From positions 124,001 through 188,000 of the forward strand of contig NZ_JAHZSV010000005.1 of the NCBI RefSeq assembly GCF_019457905.1: a DNA stretch of 64,000 nucleotides, given 5' to 3'. This document shows, one piece after another, positions 8,807 through 16,458 of this stretch. A program made the position numbers and the translations under genes. The notes under the pieces were generated by a model, which saw only the letters and a program-made list of their open reading frames with translations, ran no database searches and was not told where the DNA came from. Each line of letters begins with the position of its first letter. Position 1 is the first letter of the stretch. Source of the stretch: Flagellimonas abyssi (GTDB taxonomy: Bacteria > Bacteroidota > Bacteroidia > Flavobacteriales > Flavobacteriaceae).

Positions 8807-9332
8807 CGTTTTCGCCCTGTAAAAATTCCAAATACTCGTTTACTTTAAAGTTGTTGGACTCGTATTTGCTATCCCGCTTAAAGGCGGATTGCTTGCGTTC
8901 CTTGCTGCGTGCGAAACGACGAATATCCTGCTTGGTCTTTAGTATAAGCCCTGGAACTGTTTTGTTCTTTCCATCCTTTCCTTTGGCCACCATGGTAAAA
9001 TAGGAGGAATTGCAATGCTTTACCTCTCCTGTGGTTATATTTTCCGATTCAACCCGTACACCCACGACCATAGAAGTTTTCCCAGTATAGTTGATGGATG
9101 CTTTTAGTGTGGCCAGTTCGCCCACTTCAATAGGATTTAGAAAATCCACACGATTTACCGAAGCCGTTACGCAATAGCTTTGTGAATGTTTGGAGGCACA
9201 GGCAAAGGCTATTTGGTCCATAAGATTGAGAATGTGCCCACCGTGCACCTTGCCACCAAAATTGGAGTGGGAGGGCAGCATAAGTTCGGTGATGGAAACC
9301 CTACTTTCTCGGGATGATTTGAATTTTTTCAT
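8787..9332 (-). CDS. Acyl-CoA thioesterase, hotdog fold
   Basis: This 181-residue protein is of the YciA/ACOT hotdog-fold thioesterase family, which hydrolyses acyl-CoA to free acid and CoA in the cytoplasm. Conserved segments are 'LPSHSNFGGKVHGGHILNLMD', containing the catalytic-helix region, and 'SVNRVDFLNPIEVGELATL'. A basic tail of about 45 residues follows the hotdog domain, longer than in YciA. The gene is convergent with pgl and overlaps its end by 20 nt. The acyl-chain preference cannot be read from sequence. Confidence 0.9.
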   Translation of the reverse strand: MKKFKSSRESRVSITELMLPSHSNFGGKVHGGHILNLMDQIAFACASKHSQSYCVTASVNRVDFLNPIEVGELATLKASINYTGKTSMVVGVRVESENITTGEVKHCNSSYFTMVAKGKDGKNKTVPGLILKTKQDIRRFARSKERKQSAFKRDSKYESNNFKVNEYLEFLQGENVKMDFD

Positions 9333-9358
9333 ATGTTGTTGGGGTTTTTCATATCTCT

Positions 9359-9410
9359 ATTTCCCAGGAGGGAAATTGTTTTCGCCTCTAAAAAGAGGGG
9401 TTAGGGGTGT
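9359..9410. repeat. Twin-hairpin intergenic segment
   Basis: Two small inverted repeats lie in the spacer between the thioesterase gene and the next gene: ATTTCCC/GGGAAAT with a 4-nt loop (9359-9376) and CCTCT/AGAGG with a 4-nt loop (9385-9398). A GGGGTTAGGGG tract follows. It resembles G-rich dispersed intergenic elements seen in Bacteroidetes genomes. No other copy is present in this window. Confidence 0.4.
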
Positions 9411-9415
9411 GTTAT

Positions 9416-9781
9416 CTAATTCCTAAAAATCGGTGATTTTTCAGACTTTACTTCTGTGATAAAATATTTGGTGTCGCCCAACCAGAAAAAGGTGGCGTAG
9501 CGTTCTTTGTAAGTGACTTTGATGTATTGACCTTGGAACTCCTTCATTTTTTCAATGATTTCCTTTTCGCCATCTTCCACGGAGAACGAAAACACATTGG
9601 TGCCAGATAGCCCTTGGCTGATCTGTCCTTCCCAGGTCTTGACCAAAACCCCTTTTCTACTGAATTTAATGAGTTCCCCAGAACGATACCCCTCACTATA
9701 GGGCACATAATAGATAAAGGCAAAATACCCTGCAAATCCAACTAGAATGGCAGCGATAAAAATGATCAGGAATTTTTTCAT
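9416..9781 (-). CDS. Small membrane-anchored protein of unknown function
   Basis: This 121-residue protein has one N-terminal membrane segment (about residues 4-26) and a short hydrophilic domain of beta-like sequence, with 'GYRSGELIKFSRKG' and 'KTWEGQISQG'. I recognise the type as conserved in Flavobacteriaceae, where relatives sometimes carry the name 6-phosphogluconate dehydrogenase. Nothing here supports that: there is no dinucleotide-binding motif and the protein is far too short. It is probably periplasmic-facing. It starts 11 nt downstream of rmuC on the same strand and may share its transcript. Confidence 0.8.
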   Translation of the reverse strand: MKKFLIIFIAAILVGFAGYFAFIYYVPYSEGYRSGELIKFSRKGVLVKTWEGQISQGLSGTNVFSFSVEDGEKEIIEKMKEFQGQYIKVTYKERYATFFWLGDTKYFITEVKSEKSPIFRN

Positions 9782-9792
9782 GGTAGTGTTTT

Positions 9793-11106
9793 CTAATTCA
9801 GTTCTTCAAAATCGTCATCCAATGCACGCTTGAGCAATTTATCGTCTATGCTCTTACTGGCCTTGGCTCCCAAGGATTTAAGTTTTTCCACTCGTTTGAT
9901 CAGGTTGCCACGCCCTGTTAGCTTTTTCATTGTGCTTTGGTAAGTGTTTTGAACTGTTCCAATCTGATTGCCGATTTTTAAAAGCTCATCGGTCAAATTG
10001 GTAAAGGAATCGTACAGTTTGCCTGCTTCAGTGGCAATTTCAATGGCAAATCGCTTTTGTTTGTCGTTTTTCCAGAGGTTGTCCACCAGTTTTAAGGCGG
10101 CCAAAAGCGTAGATGGCGTAACAATAATCACGTCTTTCACAAAAGCATCCTCATATAAATTGGGCTCAAAAGCCGAGGCAATCGCAAAAGCAGGCTCCGT
10201 TGGTATGAACATAAAGACCGTATCTGGGCTTTCGTCAATCAAGAGTTGATAGTTCTTCTTGCTCAACTCCTCTATATGCCTCTTAATGGAATCTATATGT
10301 TGTTTCAGGTAGATTTCCCGTTGTTTTTCATCTTCTTCGGATACGTATCTTTCGAAATGAACAATGGAAACCTTGCTGTCCACAATCATTTTTTTGCCGT
10401 CTGGTAAATGAATCAGCACATCGGTCTGGTACCTTTTCCCTTCCTCGTCCTTAAAACTGTCCTGTAGTGTATATTCACGGTCTTTGGTAAGGCCGGATTT
10501 CTCCAAAATACGTGTCAAAATCACCTCGCCCCAGTTCCCTTGCATTTTGCTATCACCTTTTAAGGCCTTGGTCAAGTTCTCCGCCTCTTGGGTAATTTTC
10601 AGGTTTTGACTGCGTAAATCCAATAATTGTTGTTTTAAAGCAGCGTGCAGACCAAAATTTTCCTGCTGGGATTTCACTACTTTTTCCTCAAACTCTTTTA
10701 TTTTTTTATTGAGCGGGTCCAGTATGTTGTCGATATTTTCTTTGTTGCTCTTGGTGAACTTTTCGCTTTTTTCGTCAAGAATCTTATTGGCCAGATTTTC
10801 AAATTCTTTGGTGAATTTCTCCTGAAGTTTTTCCAGTTCCTGTTTTTGTTCCAAGAGTTTTTCTTCCAGATTGTCCGATTTGGATTCTTCTTTGGCCAGA
10901 GCGATTTCAATTTCAGATTTCCTGTTTTGAATCTCCTTTATTTCCTCTTTCAGTGAGGACTCTGTTTTTCTAAATTCGATTTCCTTGCTTTCCCAAACAC
11001 TCTCTGTTGACTTGGTCTTCAGTTTTTGAATGTACATCCCCACAAACAGGCCAATGGCCAATGTAATGATGAAGCCTAAAATGATATAGATAAGTTCTGC
11101 GCCCAT
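9793..11106 (-). CDS. rmuC: DNA recombination protein RmuC
   Basis: This 437-residue protein has an N-terminal membrane helix (about residues 5-25), a long charged coiled coil (about 35-170) and then the RmuC domain. That domain has conserved 'MQGNWGEVILTRILEKSGL', 'VLIHLPDGKKMIVDSKVS' and 'TPSTLLAALKLVDNLW'. RmuC limits inversions between short inverted repeats in E. coli and has a nuclease-like core; its exact reaction is not settled. The order helix, coiled coil, catalytic domain is standard. The small membrane protein gene follows 11 nt later. Confidence 0.95.
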   Translation of the reverse strand: MGAELIYIILGFIITLAIGLFVGMYIQKLKTKSTESVWESKEIEFRKTESSLKEEIKEIQNRKSEIEIALAKEESKSDNLEEKLLEQKQELEKLQEKFTKEFENLANKILDEKSEKFTKSNKENIDNILDPLNKKIKEFEEKVVKSQQENFGLHAALKQQLLDLRSQNLKITQEAENLTKALKGDSKMQGNWGEVILTRILEKSGLTKDREYTLQDSFKDEEGKRYQTDVLIHLPDGKKMIVDSKVSIVHFERYVSEEDEKQREIYLKQHIDSIKRHIEELSKKNYQLLIDESPDTVFMFIPTEPAFAIASAFEPNLYEDAFVKDVIIVTPSTLLAALKLVDNLWKNDKQKRFAIEIATEAGKLYDSFTNLTDELLKIGNQIGTVQNTYQSTMKKLTGRGNLIKRVEKLKSLGAKASKSIDDKLLKRALDDDFEELN

Positions 11107-11210
11107 TAAAAAAATTCTGAAGGATAAAGATAACGGATTATAAAGATAAATATGCCATTTCAGCGAAAGCAGAAATCCACAATATTGTTCATTGAATTAG
11201 GTTTGCCAAA

Positions 11211-11247
11211 TGCACTTCGACTACGCTCAGTGCCCGTTGGCGCTCAG
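11211..11247 (-). repeat. Dispersed intergenic element, divergent copy in inverse orientation
   Basis: The segment contains TTCGACTACGCTCAGTG, whose reverse complement shares the core GAGCGyAGTCGA with the 24-bp elements at 8041 and 45523. GCACT and AGTGC at its borders can pair, and GCTCAG is repeated within it. It lies in the spacer just before the stop codon of the ABC ATPase gene. Confidence 0.5.
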
Positions 11248-11252
11248 AAATT

Positions 11253-12032
11253 TTACTTGTTCACTTTAAACGAACCCGTTTTAGCATCAAACTGCACCAT
11301 TTCCGAAGGAAACAAACGGTCAAAATGTTTTTGTTCAATGAGTTGGCAAGGGTCTCCGAAAGGATTGTCTTTTCCATCCAAAATCAATATGCGGTCGCAT
11401 AACTGAATGGCCAATTCGATTTCGTGGGTAGTGAACAGGATGGTTTTCTGTTTGTCGTGGGCCAATTCTTGAAGCATTTTTAAAATCTGCACTTTATGAT
11501 ACAAATCCAAATGCGTGGTGGGTTCATCCAAGAGAATCAAAGAAGTGTCCTGTGCCATCGCTCGCGCCACCAGCACCCGCTGTAACTGCCCATCACTAAG
11601 CTGGTGACATTTTCGGTGCCGTAGGTCTTTCAATAAAAAGGCATCCAAACTCGCTTCAATCTGTTGCTTGTCTTGCTTGGTCAAAGTACCGAGCCAATTG
11701 GTGTAGGGTTGTCTCCCCAAGGCAATCAATTCTTGTACGGTCAGGTTTTTGGAAGCAGGCTGCTCTGTCAACACCACGCTAAGTTCTTTGGATAGGTCGG
11801 AGGAGGTGTATTTTTCCAGATTTTGGTCTTTCAACCGGATGTTTCCATCAAGTTTAGGCTGAAATCCCCCCAATGTGCGCAGTAAAGTCGATTTTCCGAT
11901 ACCGTTAATGCCCACAACACCACAGAGGATTCCAGCTTCCAAATCAAAATTGATGTTTTGTGCTATGGTTTTGGAAGCGTATCCAATGGACAAATCGGCA
12001 ATGGACAATATGTTTTTCTTCCCTTTCGCCAT
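11253..12032 (-). CDS. btuD: ABC transporter ATP-binding protein (BtuD/FecE type), probable cobalamin uptake
   Basis: This 259-residue ATPase powers import through the adjacent permease. It has Walker A 'GINGIGKSTLL', signature 'LSDGQLQRVLVARA', Walker B 'LILLDEPTTHLD' and the switch His in 'FTTHEIE'. Its type is the iron-siderophore/cobalamin (FecCDE/BtuCD) family. Cobalamin is inferred as substrate from the neighbouring riboswitch-controlled BtuB-like receptor, since family sequence alone does not separate haem, siderophore and B12. The start overlaps the permease stop by one base, which points to translational coupling. Confidence 0.9.
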   Translation of the reverse strand: MAKGKKNILSIADLSIGYASKTIAQNINFDLEAGILCGVVGINGIGKSTLLRTLGGFQPKLDGNIRLKDQNLEKYTSSDLSKELSVVLTEQPASKNLTVQELIALGRQPYTNWLGTLTKQDKQQIEASLDAFLLKDLRHRKCHQLSDGQLQRVLVARAMAQDTSLILLDEPTTHLDLYHKVQILKMLQELAHDKQKTILFTTHEIELAIQLCDRILILDGKDNPFGDPCQLIEQKHFDRLFPSEMVQFDAKTGSFKVNK

Positions 12033-13063
12033 CAGAACATCATTTTACGTTTGCGGACCAAGAGCCATATTACCACAGGAGCCCCTACCAGGGATGTAAT
12101 GGCGTTTATGGGCAACACGCTGGCGGAATTGGGCAGTTGCGCCAAGGTGTCGCACAACAGCATTAGAATGGCACCGTACAGCATCACTGCGGGAATCAAC
12201 ACTTTGTGTTCCATCGTATTGAAAATTTGACGCGTAAGATGCGGCACGGCCAAGCCCACAAAAGCAATGGGGCCTGCAAATGCAGTGATTCCACCTGCCA
12301 ATAATCCGGTGGCGACAATGATGGTCAATCGGGATTTTTTCAAGGAAACACCAAGGCTTTGCGCGTAATTTTCTCCCAAAAGGAAGGCGTTCAACGATTT
12401 TATGGAGATAATACTCAGGAAAACGCCGACAGCTACGATGCTTCCCAACAAAAACAATTGATTTACGGATAGATTGCCCACGCTTCCGAAGGACCAAAAA
12501 TTAAACCGCTGCAAATCCTCTGCACTGGAAAAATAGGCCAGAACGCTTACAATTGCAGAAGTGATGCTGCCGAACATCAACCCAATAATGAGTAAGGCCA
12601 TAGTGTCCTTTACCCGTTGGGCCACGATCATTACTATCAAAAGCACCAAAAAACTGCCAAAACTTGAGGCGATGGATAGGGTTATATCACCCAAAAATGA
12701 AAGGGATGTGTACCCTGCCAAAATGGATGTGCCCATTAAAAGTAAGGCGGCGCCCAAACTGGCCCCAGAACTGATACCCAATACAAAAGGGCCTGCCAAG
12801 GGATTTCTGAACAAGGTTTGCATCAAAAGGCCACTTAACGATAGTCCCCCGCCCACCAAAATGGATGTGAATGCCTTAGGTACCCGATAATCCCAGATAA
12901 TATACTCCCACGAAGCAATTTCAGGACTTTCTCCGAATAGGGTAGACAACATATCGGCAAAAGGTATGGTAACCGACCCCGAACTGATGTTCAAAAGCCA
13001 CGAACACAGCAAGGCGAGCACCATCAGTAAAAACGAAAACCGATATGTTCGACCTCCTTGCAT
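12032..13063 (-). CDS. btuC: ABC transporter permease (BtuC/FecCD type), probable cobalamin uptake
   Basis: This 343-residue integral membrane protein has about ten hydrophobic segments. FecCD-family hallmarks are visible: 'RVPKAFTSILVGGGLSLSG', 'QTLFRNPLAGPFVLGISSGAS', and 'GPIAFVGLAVPHLTRQ', the loop that contacts the ATPase. It forms the inner-membrane channel for a corrinoid or siderophore complex; cobalamin is inferred from the locus. It follows the binding-protein gene with no gap and precedes the ATPase gene with a one-base overlap, giving the order btuF-btuC-btuD. Confidence 0.92.
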   Translation of the reverse strand: MQGGRTYRFSFLLMVLALLCSWLLNISSGSVTIPFADMLSTLFGESPEIASWEYIIWDYRVPKAFTSILVGGGLSLSGLLMQTLFRNPLAGPFVLGISSGASLGAALLLMGTSILAGYTSLSFLGDITLSIASSFGSFLVLLIVMIVAQRVKDTMALLIIGLMFGSITSAIVSVLAYFSSAEDLQRFNFWSFGSVGNLSVNQLFLLGSIVAVGVFLSIISIKSLNAFLLGENYAQSLGVSLKKSRLTIIVATGLLAGGITAFAGPIAFVGLAVPHLTRQIFNTMEHKVLIPAVMLYGAILMLLCDTLAQLPNSASVLPINAITSLVGAPVVIWLLVRKRKMMF

Positions 13064-14215
13064 TTATTGTAACGGTTTTATGAATTGCAGTTCGTGTTGT
13101 GGCAATAGTTCGGGATGCAGTATTTTGATAAGATCTTTTAAAACCAAATCGGGCCGATGTGGGGCCGATTCATAAAAAATGAGCCCTCCCGTTTCGCCTT
13201 TGTCAATGGCATTGGAAAACACATTTTTGCTTTTGAAAGCATCAAACTGTTGATGGTGTGGATTGGCTTCGGCCAATTCGGTATACTTGGTTTCGGCTGA
13301 CGGATTGAACCAATATTCTGCGTCTTGGGCTTTTTCCAAAACCGATTCCAGACTAAGTCCTATGCTGCCCGTTTCGTTGTTATCGGCCCAAAGATAATCG
13401 GCATTGGCATCCTCCAGAAATTTGGCCATCCAGCTTTTTCCGCCTGCTACGTACCATACGTCTTTGTACAGTCCACCTGTTAAAACCGTGGGTTTGGTCT
13501 TTGCTTTTTGTGCCAATTCTTTGGCTTGTAGGTAAGAAGATGCAACTTCTGAAAAAATACTATCGCCCAAGGTCTCCTTTTGAAAAAAAGGTGCAAAGAA
13601 CTTGATCCATTCCGCTTTTCCCAAAGGGGTGTGTTCTACCCAATCACCGTTGTATACCACGGGCGTTCCCGCTTTTTTGATAATGTCGTATGCATTGTTT
13701 TCATTGTTGATGCTAAACCCGACAATAAGCTCTGGATTCATGGCAAGTACTATTTCGGTATTGAGCATGTCGTTCATCCCCAGATTTTGGATTTGTCCGT
13801 TTTCCACCAGTTTTCGAGCCTCTGGAGAGGAAATGTAATCCGTATTGGGAAAACCCACAAAAGTGTTGAGTTCGCCCAATTGCCTTAGGGGCTCAATGTG
13901 GGTGGTGGAGGTAAGCACCACTTTTTCAACAGGAGTGCCGATGATGGCATCGTAGGCATCTCTTGGAAAGGACATTGCTATCAATTTTTCCTTCGGAACC
14001 AGGGCGTAGGTAAAATTGTCGGCTCCTGGCCAAGCGGAGGTGACTTCAATAAGAGTTATATCGCCTTCTTGTTTTACCGTGAAGCCCTTTGCATACGTAA
14101 TGTTCGATGCTGTTTCTTGAATTTGAACGGGTCGCTGCTTTTTTTCCTGTTTACAACCCGTCAGCGCTACCAGAAGCAAAGCCAGTGGTAGAATTAATCG
14201 ATGTTTTTGTGCCAT
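13064..14215 (-). CDS. btuF: ABC transporter substrate-binding lipoprotein (BtuF-like)
   Basis: This 383-residue lipoprotein (LTGC, Cys21) has the two-lobed Peripla_BP_2 fold of cobalamin and siderophore receptors. Segments include 'VLTSTTHIEPLRQLGELN', 'IVGFSINNENN' and the C-terminal 'SAPHRPDLVLKDLIKILHP'. The residues after Cys are basic ('KQEKKQ'), which suggests retention on the periplasmic face. It delivers ligand from the outer-membrane receptor to the permease. It is divergent from the riboswitch-controlled receptor; no riboswitch is visible before this gene itself. Confidence 0.9.
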   Translation of the reverse strand: MAQKHRLILPLALLLVALTGCKQEKKQRPVQIQETASNITYAKGFTVKQEGDITLIEVTSAWPGADNFTYALVPKEKLIAMSFPRDAYDAIIGTPVEKVVLTSTTHIEPLRQLGELNTFVGFPNTDYISSPEARKLVENGQIQNLGMNDMLNTEIVLAMNPELIVGFSINNENNAYDIIKKAGTPVVYNGDWVEHTPLGKAEWIKFFAPFFQKETLGDSIFSEVASSYLQAKELAQKAKTKPTVLTGGLYKDVWYVAGGKSWMAKFLEDANADYLWADNNETGSIGLSLESVLEKAQDAEYWFNPSAETKYTELAEANPHHQQFDAFKSKNVFSNAIDKGETGGLIFYESAPHRPDLVLKDLIKILHPELLPQHELQFIKPLQ

Positions 14216-14240
14216 GGGTCAAAAGTAAGATTATTTAATT

Positions 14241-14276
14241 TTTGCGGAAAAAGATTAAACAGATTGATTAGCTTTG
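14241..14276 (+). promoter_or_regulatory. Probable promoter of the cobalamin-riboswitch transcript
   Basis: TAGCTTTG (14269-14276) matches the Bacteroidetes -7 element. TTTG at 14241-14244 could be the -33 element, with a somewhat long 24-nt spacer. Transcription would start close to 14281, just before the riboswitch. Confidence 0.45.
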
Positions 14277-14287
14277 GCCCCGAATTT

Positions 14288-14480
14288 TGGTTCGCACGGA
14301 GTTTCCGTGGGATTAAAAGGGAATCCAGTGCAAAACTGGAGCTGTTCCCGCAACTGTAAATGTATGCCAAATTAGTTTTGGCACCTCTAAATGAGGATGT
14401 TGTTTACTACATACCCACTGTCCATTTTTTTTGGATGGGAAGGGCGAACAACATTACATAAGCCAGGAGACCTGCCAAAT
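14288..14480 (+). ncRNA. Cobalamin riboswitch
   Basis: The 347-nt spacer before the receptor gene holds a clear cobalamin aptamer. Diagnostic parts are the 'GGGAATCCAGTGCAAAACTGG' region (about 14319-14340), the following 'AGCTGTTCCCGCAACTGTAA', and the B12 box 'AAGCCAGGAGACCTGCC' (14460-14475). The peripheral arm in between closes with GATGTTGT and ACAACATT. Binding of adenosylcobalamin or a related form normally lowers expression of the downstream gene. The distance from the B12 box to the ATG is about 88 nt, enough for an expression platform that occludes the translation start. I see no obvious intrinsic terminator there. Confidence 0.95.
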
Positions 14481-14562
14481 TCAAACAAACAATGTTAAAC
14501 TTTCGGGATAAAAGTTTACGTATGCATCACATACTATTCTCCCGTTTATTCAATTAAACGAA

Positions 14563-16425
14563 ATGAAAAAAAATCATTTATGGTTGATTACCGCCCTATT
14601 GGCGGGTAAGGGTATTTTTGCGCAAAATGTACCGCAAGATTCACTTAAAGTGCAGCAACTGGACGAGGTTGTTGTAAGCGATTCAAAATTTGAGTTGAAA
14701 AGAGAAAACTCAGGAAAAACAGTGATCAAGATCACTGCTGAAGAAATGCAGCGCAACCAAGGCAGGACGGTTGCGGAAATCATCAACACCAAAAGCGGAA
14801 TCGAGATTGCAGGGAGTCGCGGTAGGGACGGTGACGTTCTTGGGGTTTATGCCCGAGGAGGTCGTGGTCGTCAGGTTTTGATTATTATCGATGGTGTTCG
14901 TGTGTCGGACCCCTCCACATTTTCGGCAGAGTACGATCTTCGTTTGCTTTCTCCTAATACTATCGAGTCGATTGAGATCATTAAAGGGGCTGCCAGTACA
15001 CTTTATGGTACCAATGCGGTTACGGCCGTAATCAACATCACTACAAAAAAGAGTTCAGAAAAGAAGATTGCAGGTAATTTTGAAACGAGTGTGGGAACCA
15101 ATCAAACTGTCGATGACCAGAATTATAATATCGGGAGCATTCAAAATTCCGCCAATGTCAACGGCACTTTGGGCAAGTTCAATTATGGGGTCGATTTTTC
15201 CAATAGATATAAAAGCGGGCTCTCAGCAGCGGTAACACCTGAGAATGAAGAGGATATTTTTTCCCACTACAGTACCAATGTAAAGCTGGGCTATCAGTTT
15301 TCGGAAAGTTTTGGGGTTCAGGTTTATGGGAATCAGACCAAGTTTAAAAATGAATACGATGCCACTTTGGCCGAAGCCCCCAATTTGGGTAAGAACGAAC
15401 AACAACGCGTTGGTCTTTCTTCGGAGCTGGGCTATGGAAAAGGTTCAGTACACTTGAATGCGGCTTACACGGATTATGAGTCCGTGGCCAATGACACCTT
15501 TGGTGAAAGTACGACGGAAGGAAGCAATTGGGTATTGGATGTGTACAATAAATATGTTTTTGCGGAGCAATTCCATACTATTTTGGGGGTGAACTACATA
15601 AAGGATGAGGCCATTTTTGCAGAAGAGGTGGATTTTACCATTGTGGATCCTTATGCCAATGTAGTCTATGTTTCGGATTTTGGTCTGAACTTGAATGCGG
15701 GTGCCAGACTGAACAATCATTCCGAATATGGAAGCCATTTTGTGTACAATGTGAACCCATCCTATGTATTTGATACGGAAAAGGGGTATGTAAAATTGAT
15801 GGGGTCTTATGCCACATCGTACATCACCCCTAATTTAACGCAATTGTTTGGTGCTTTTGGCGGAAATCCTGATTTGGAACCAGAGGAGAATACAACGCTT
15901 GAAGGGGGGGTGGAATTCAAACTGGACCGAACTTTCCGAATCAGCACGGTCTATTTTGATAGAAACGAGACCAATGCCATTGGGTATGACGCCAATTTTA
16001 TGAGCATTAATGTGGCTGATGAAATCGATGCCAATGGGTTAGAGGTGGAAGCTACTTGGTTGCCTTGGAGCAAGCTTAGCGTGAATGCCAATTATACCTT
16101 CACGGAGCGGAAAGGGGACAATGCCATCCGTATTCCCAAGCACAAGGCGAATGTATCGCTGTGGTATCAGTTTTGTGAAAGTACGAACACATCATTAAGC
16201 TATGCTTATACCGGCGAACGTTTTGATACGGATTTTGCGACCTATACCGATATTGCTTTGGAACCGTTTTCCTTGTTGAACTTTTCCATAAGGCACGAAC
16301 TGATCAAGAACAAACTCAATGTGTTCGTAAATGCGGACAACTTATTGAATGAAGATTATAGGGAATTGCTTGGGTTCACCACCCGAGGAAGAAACTTTAG
16401 GGTTGGTCTTAACCTGAACCTTTAA
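14563..16425 (+). CDS. btuB: TonB-dependent receptor, BtuB-like cobalamin transporter
   Basis: This 620-residue outer-membrane receptor has a signal peptide to about residue 20 ('GKGIFAQ'), a TonB-box-like 'LDEVVVSDSKFE', and a plug domain with 'QVLIIIDGVRVSDPSTF' and 'IEIIKGAASTLYGTNAVTAV'. A 22-strand-type barrel ends in 'RNFRVGLNLNL'. Length and plug sequence match BtuB. The cobalamin riboswitch upstream makes vitamin B12 or a corrinoid the likely ligand. Together with the divergent BtuFCD-like genes it completes an outer-to-inner membrane B12 route. It lacks the CarboxypepD_reg extension common in other Bacteroidetes receptors. Confidence 0.95.
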   Translation: MKKNHLWLITALLAGKGIFAQNVPQDSLKVQQLDEVVVSDSKFELKRENSGKTVIKITAEEMQRNQGRTVAEIINTKSGIEIAGSRGRDGDVLGVYARGGRGRQVLIIIDGVRVSDPSTFSAEYDLRLLSPNTIESIEIIKGAASTLYGTNAVTAVINITTKKSSEKKIAGNFETSVGTNQTVDDQNYNIGSIQNSANVNGTLGKFNYGVDFSNRYKSGLSAAVTPENEEDIFSHYSTNVKLGYQFSESFGVQVYGNQTKFKNEYDATLAEAPNLGKNEQQRVGLSSELGYGKGSVHLNAAYTDYESVANDTFGESTTEGSNWVLDVYNKYVFAEQFHTILGVNYIKDEAIFAEEVDFTIVDPYANVVYVSDFGLNLNAGARLNNHSEYGSHFVYNVNPSYVFDTEKGYVKLMGSYATSYITPNLTQLFGAFGGNPDLEPEENTTLEGGVEFKLDRTFRISTVYFDRNETNAIGYDANFMSINVADEIDANGLEVEATWLPWSKLSVNANYTFTERKGDNAIRIPKHKANVSLWYQFCESTNTSLSYAYTGERFDTDFATYTDIALEPFSLLNFSIRHELIKNKLNVFVNADNLLNEDYRELLGFTTRGRNFRVGLNLNL

Positions 16426-16427
16426 AA

Positions 16428-16458
16428 AAGAAAAGCGGCCGATAGGCCGCTTTTTTAT
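16428..16458. terminator. Bidirectional intrinsic terminator between btuB and the S41 peptidase gene
   Basis: AAAAGCGGCC (16431-16440), a GATA loop and GGCCGCTTTT (16445-16454) form a ten-base-pair hairpin followed by a T run. The A run on the other side lets it work in both directions for the two convergent genes. Confidence 0.92.

Noticed and set aside
9416..9781. Calling the small membrane protein a 6-phosphogluconate dehydrogenase
   Set aside because: It has 121 residues, a membrane helix and no Rossmann motif; the true gnd is at 4881-6290.
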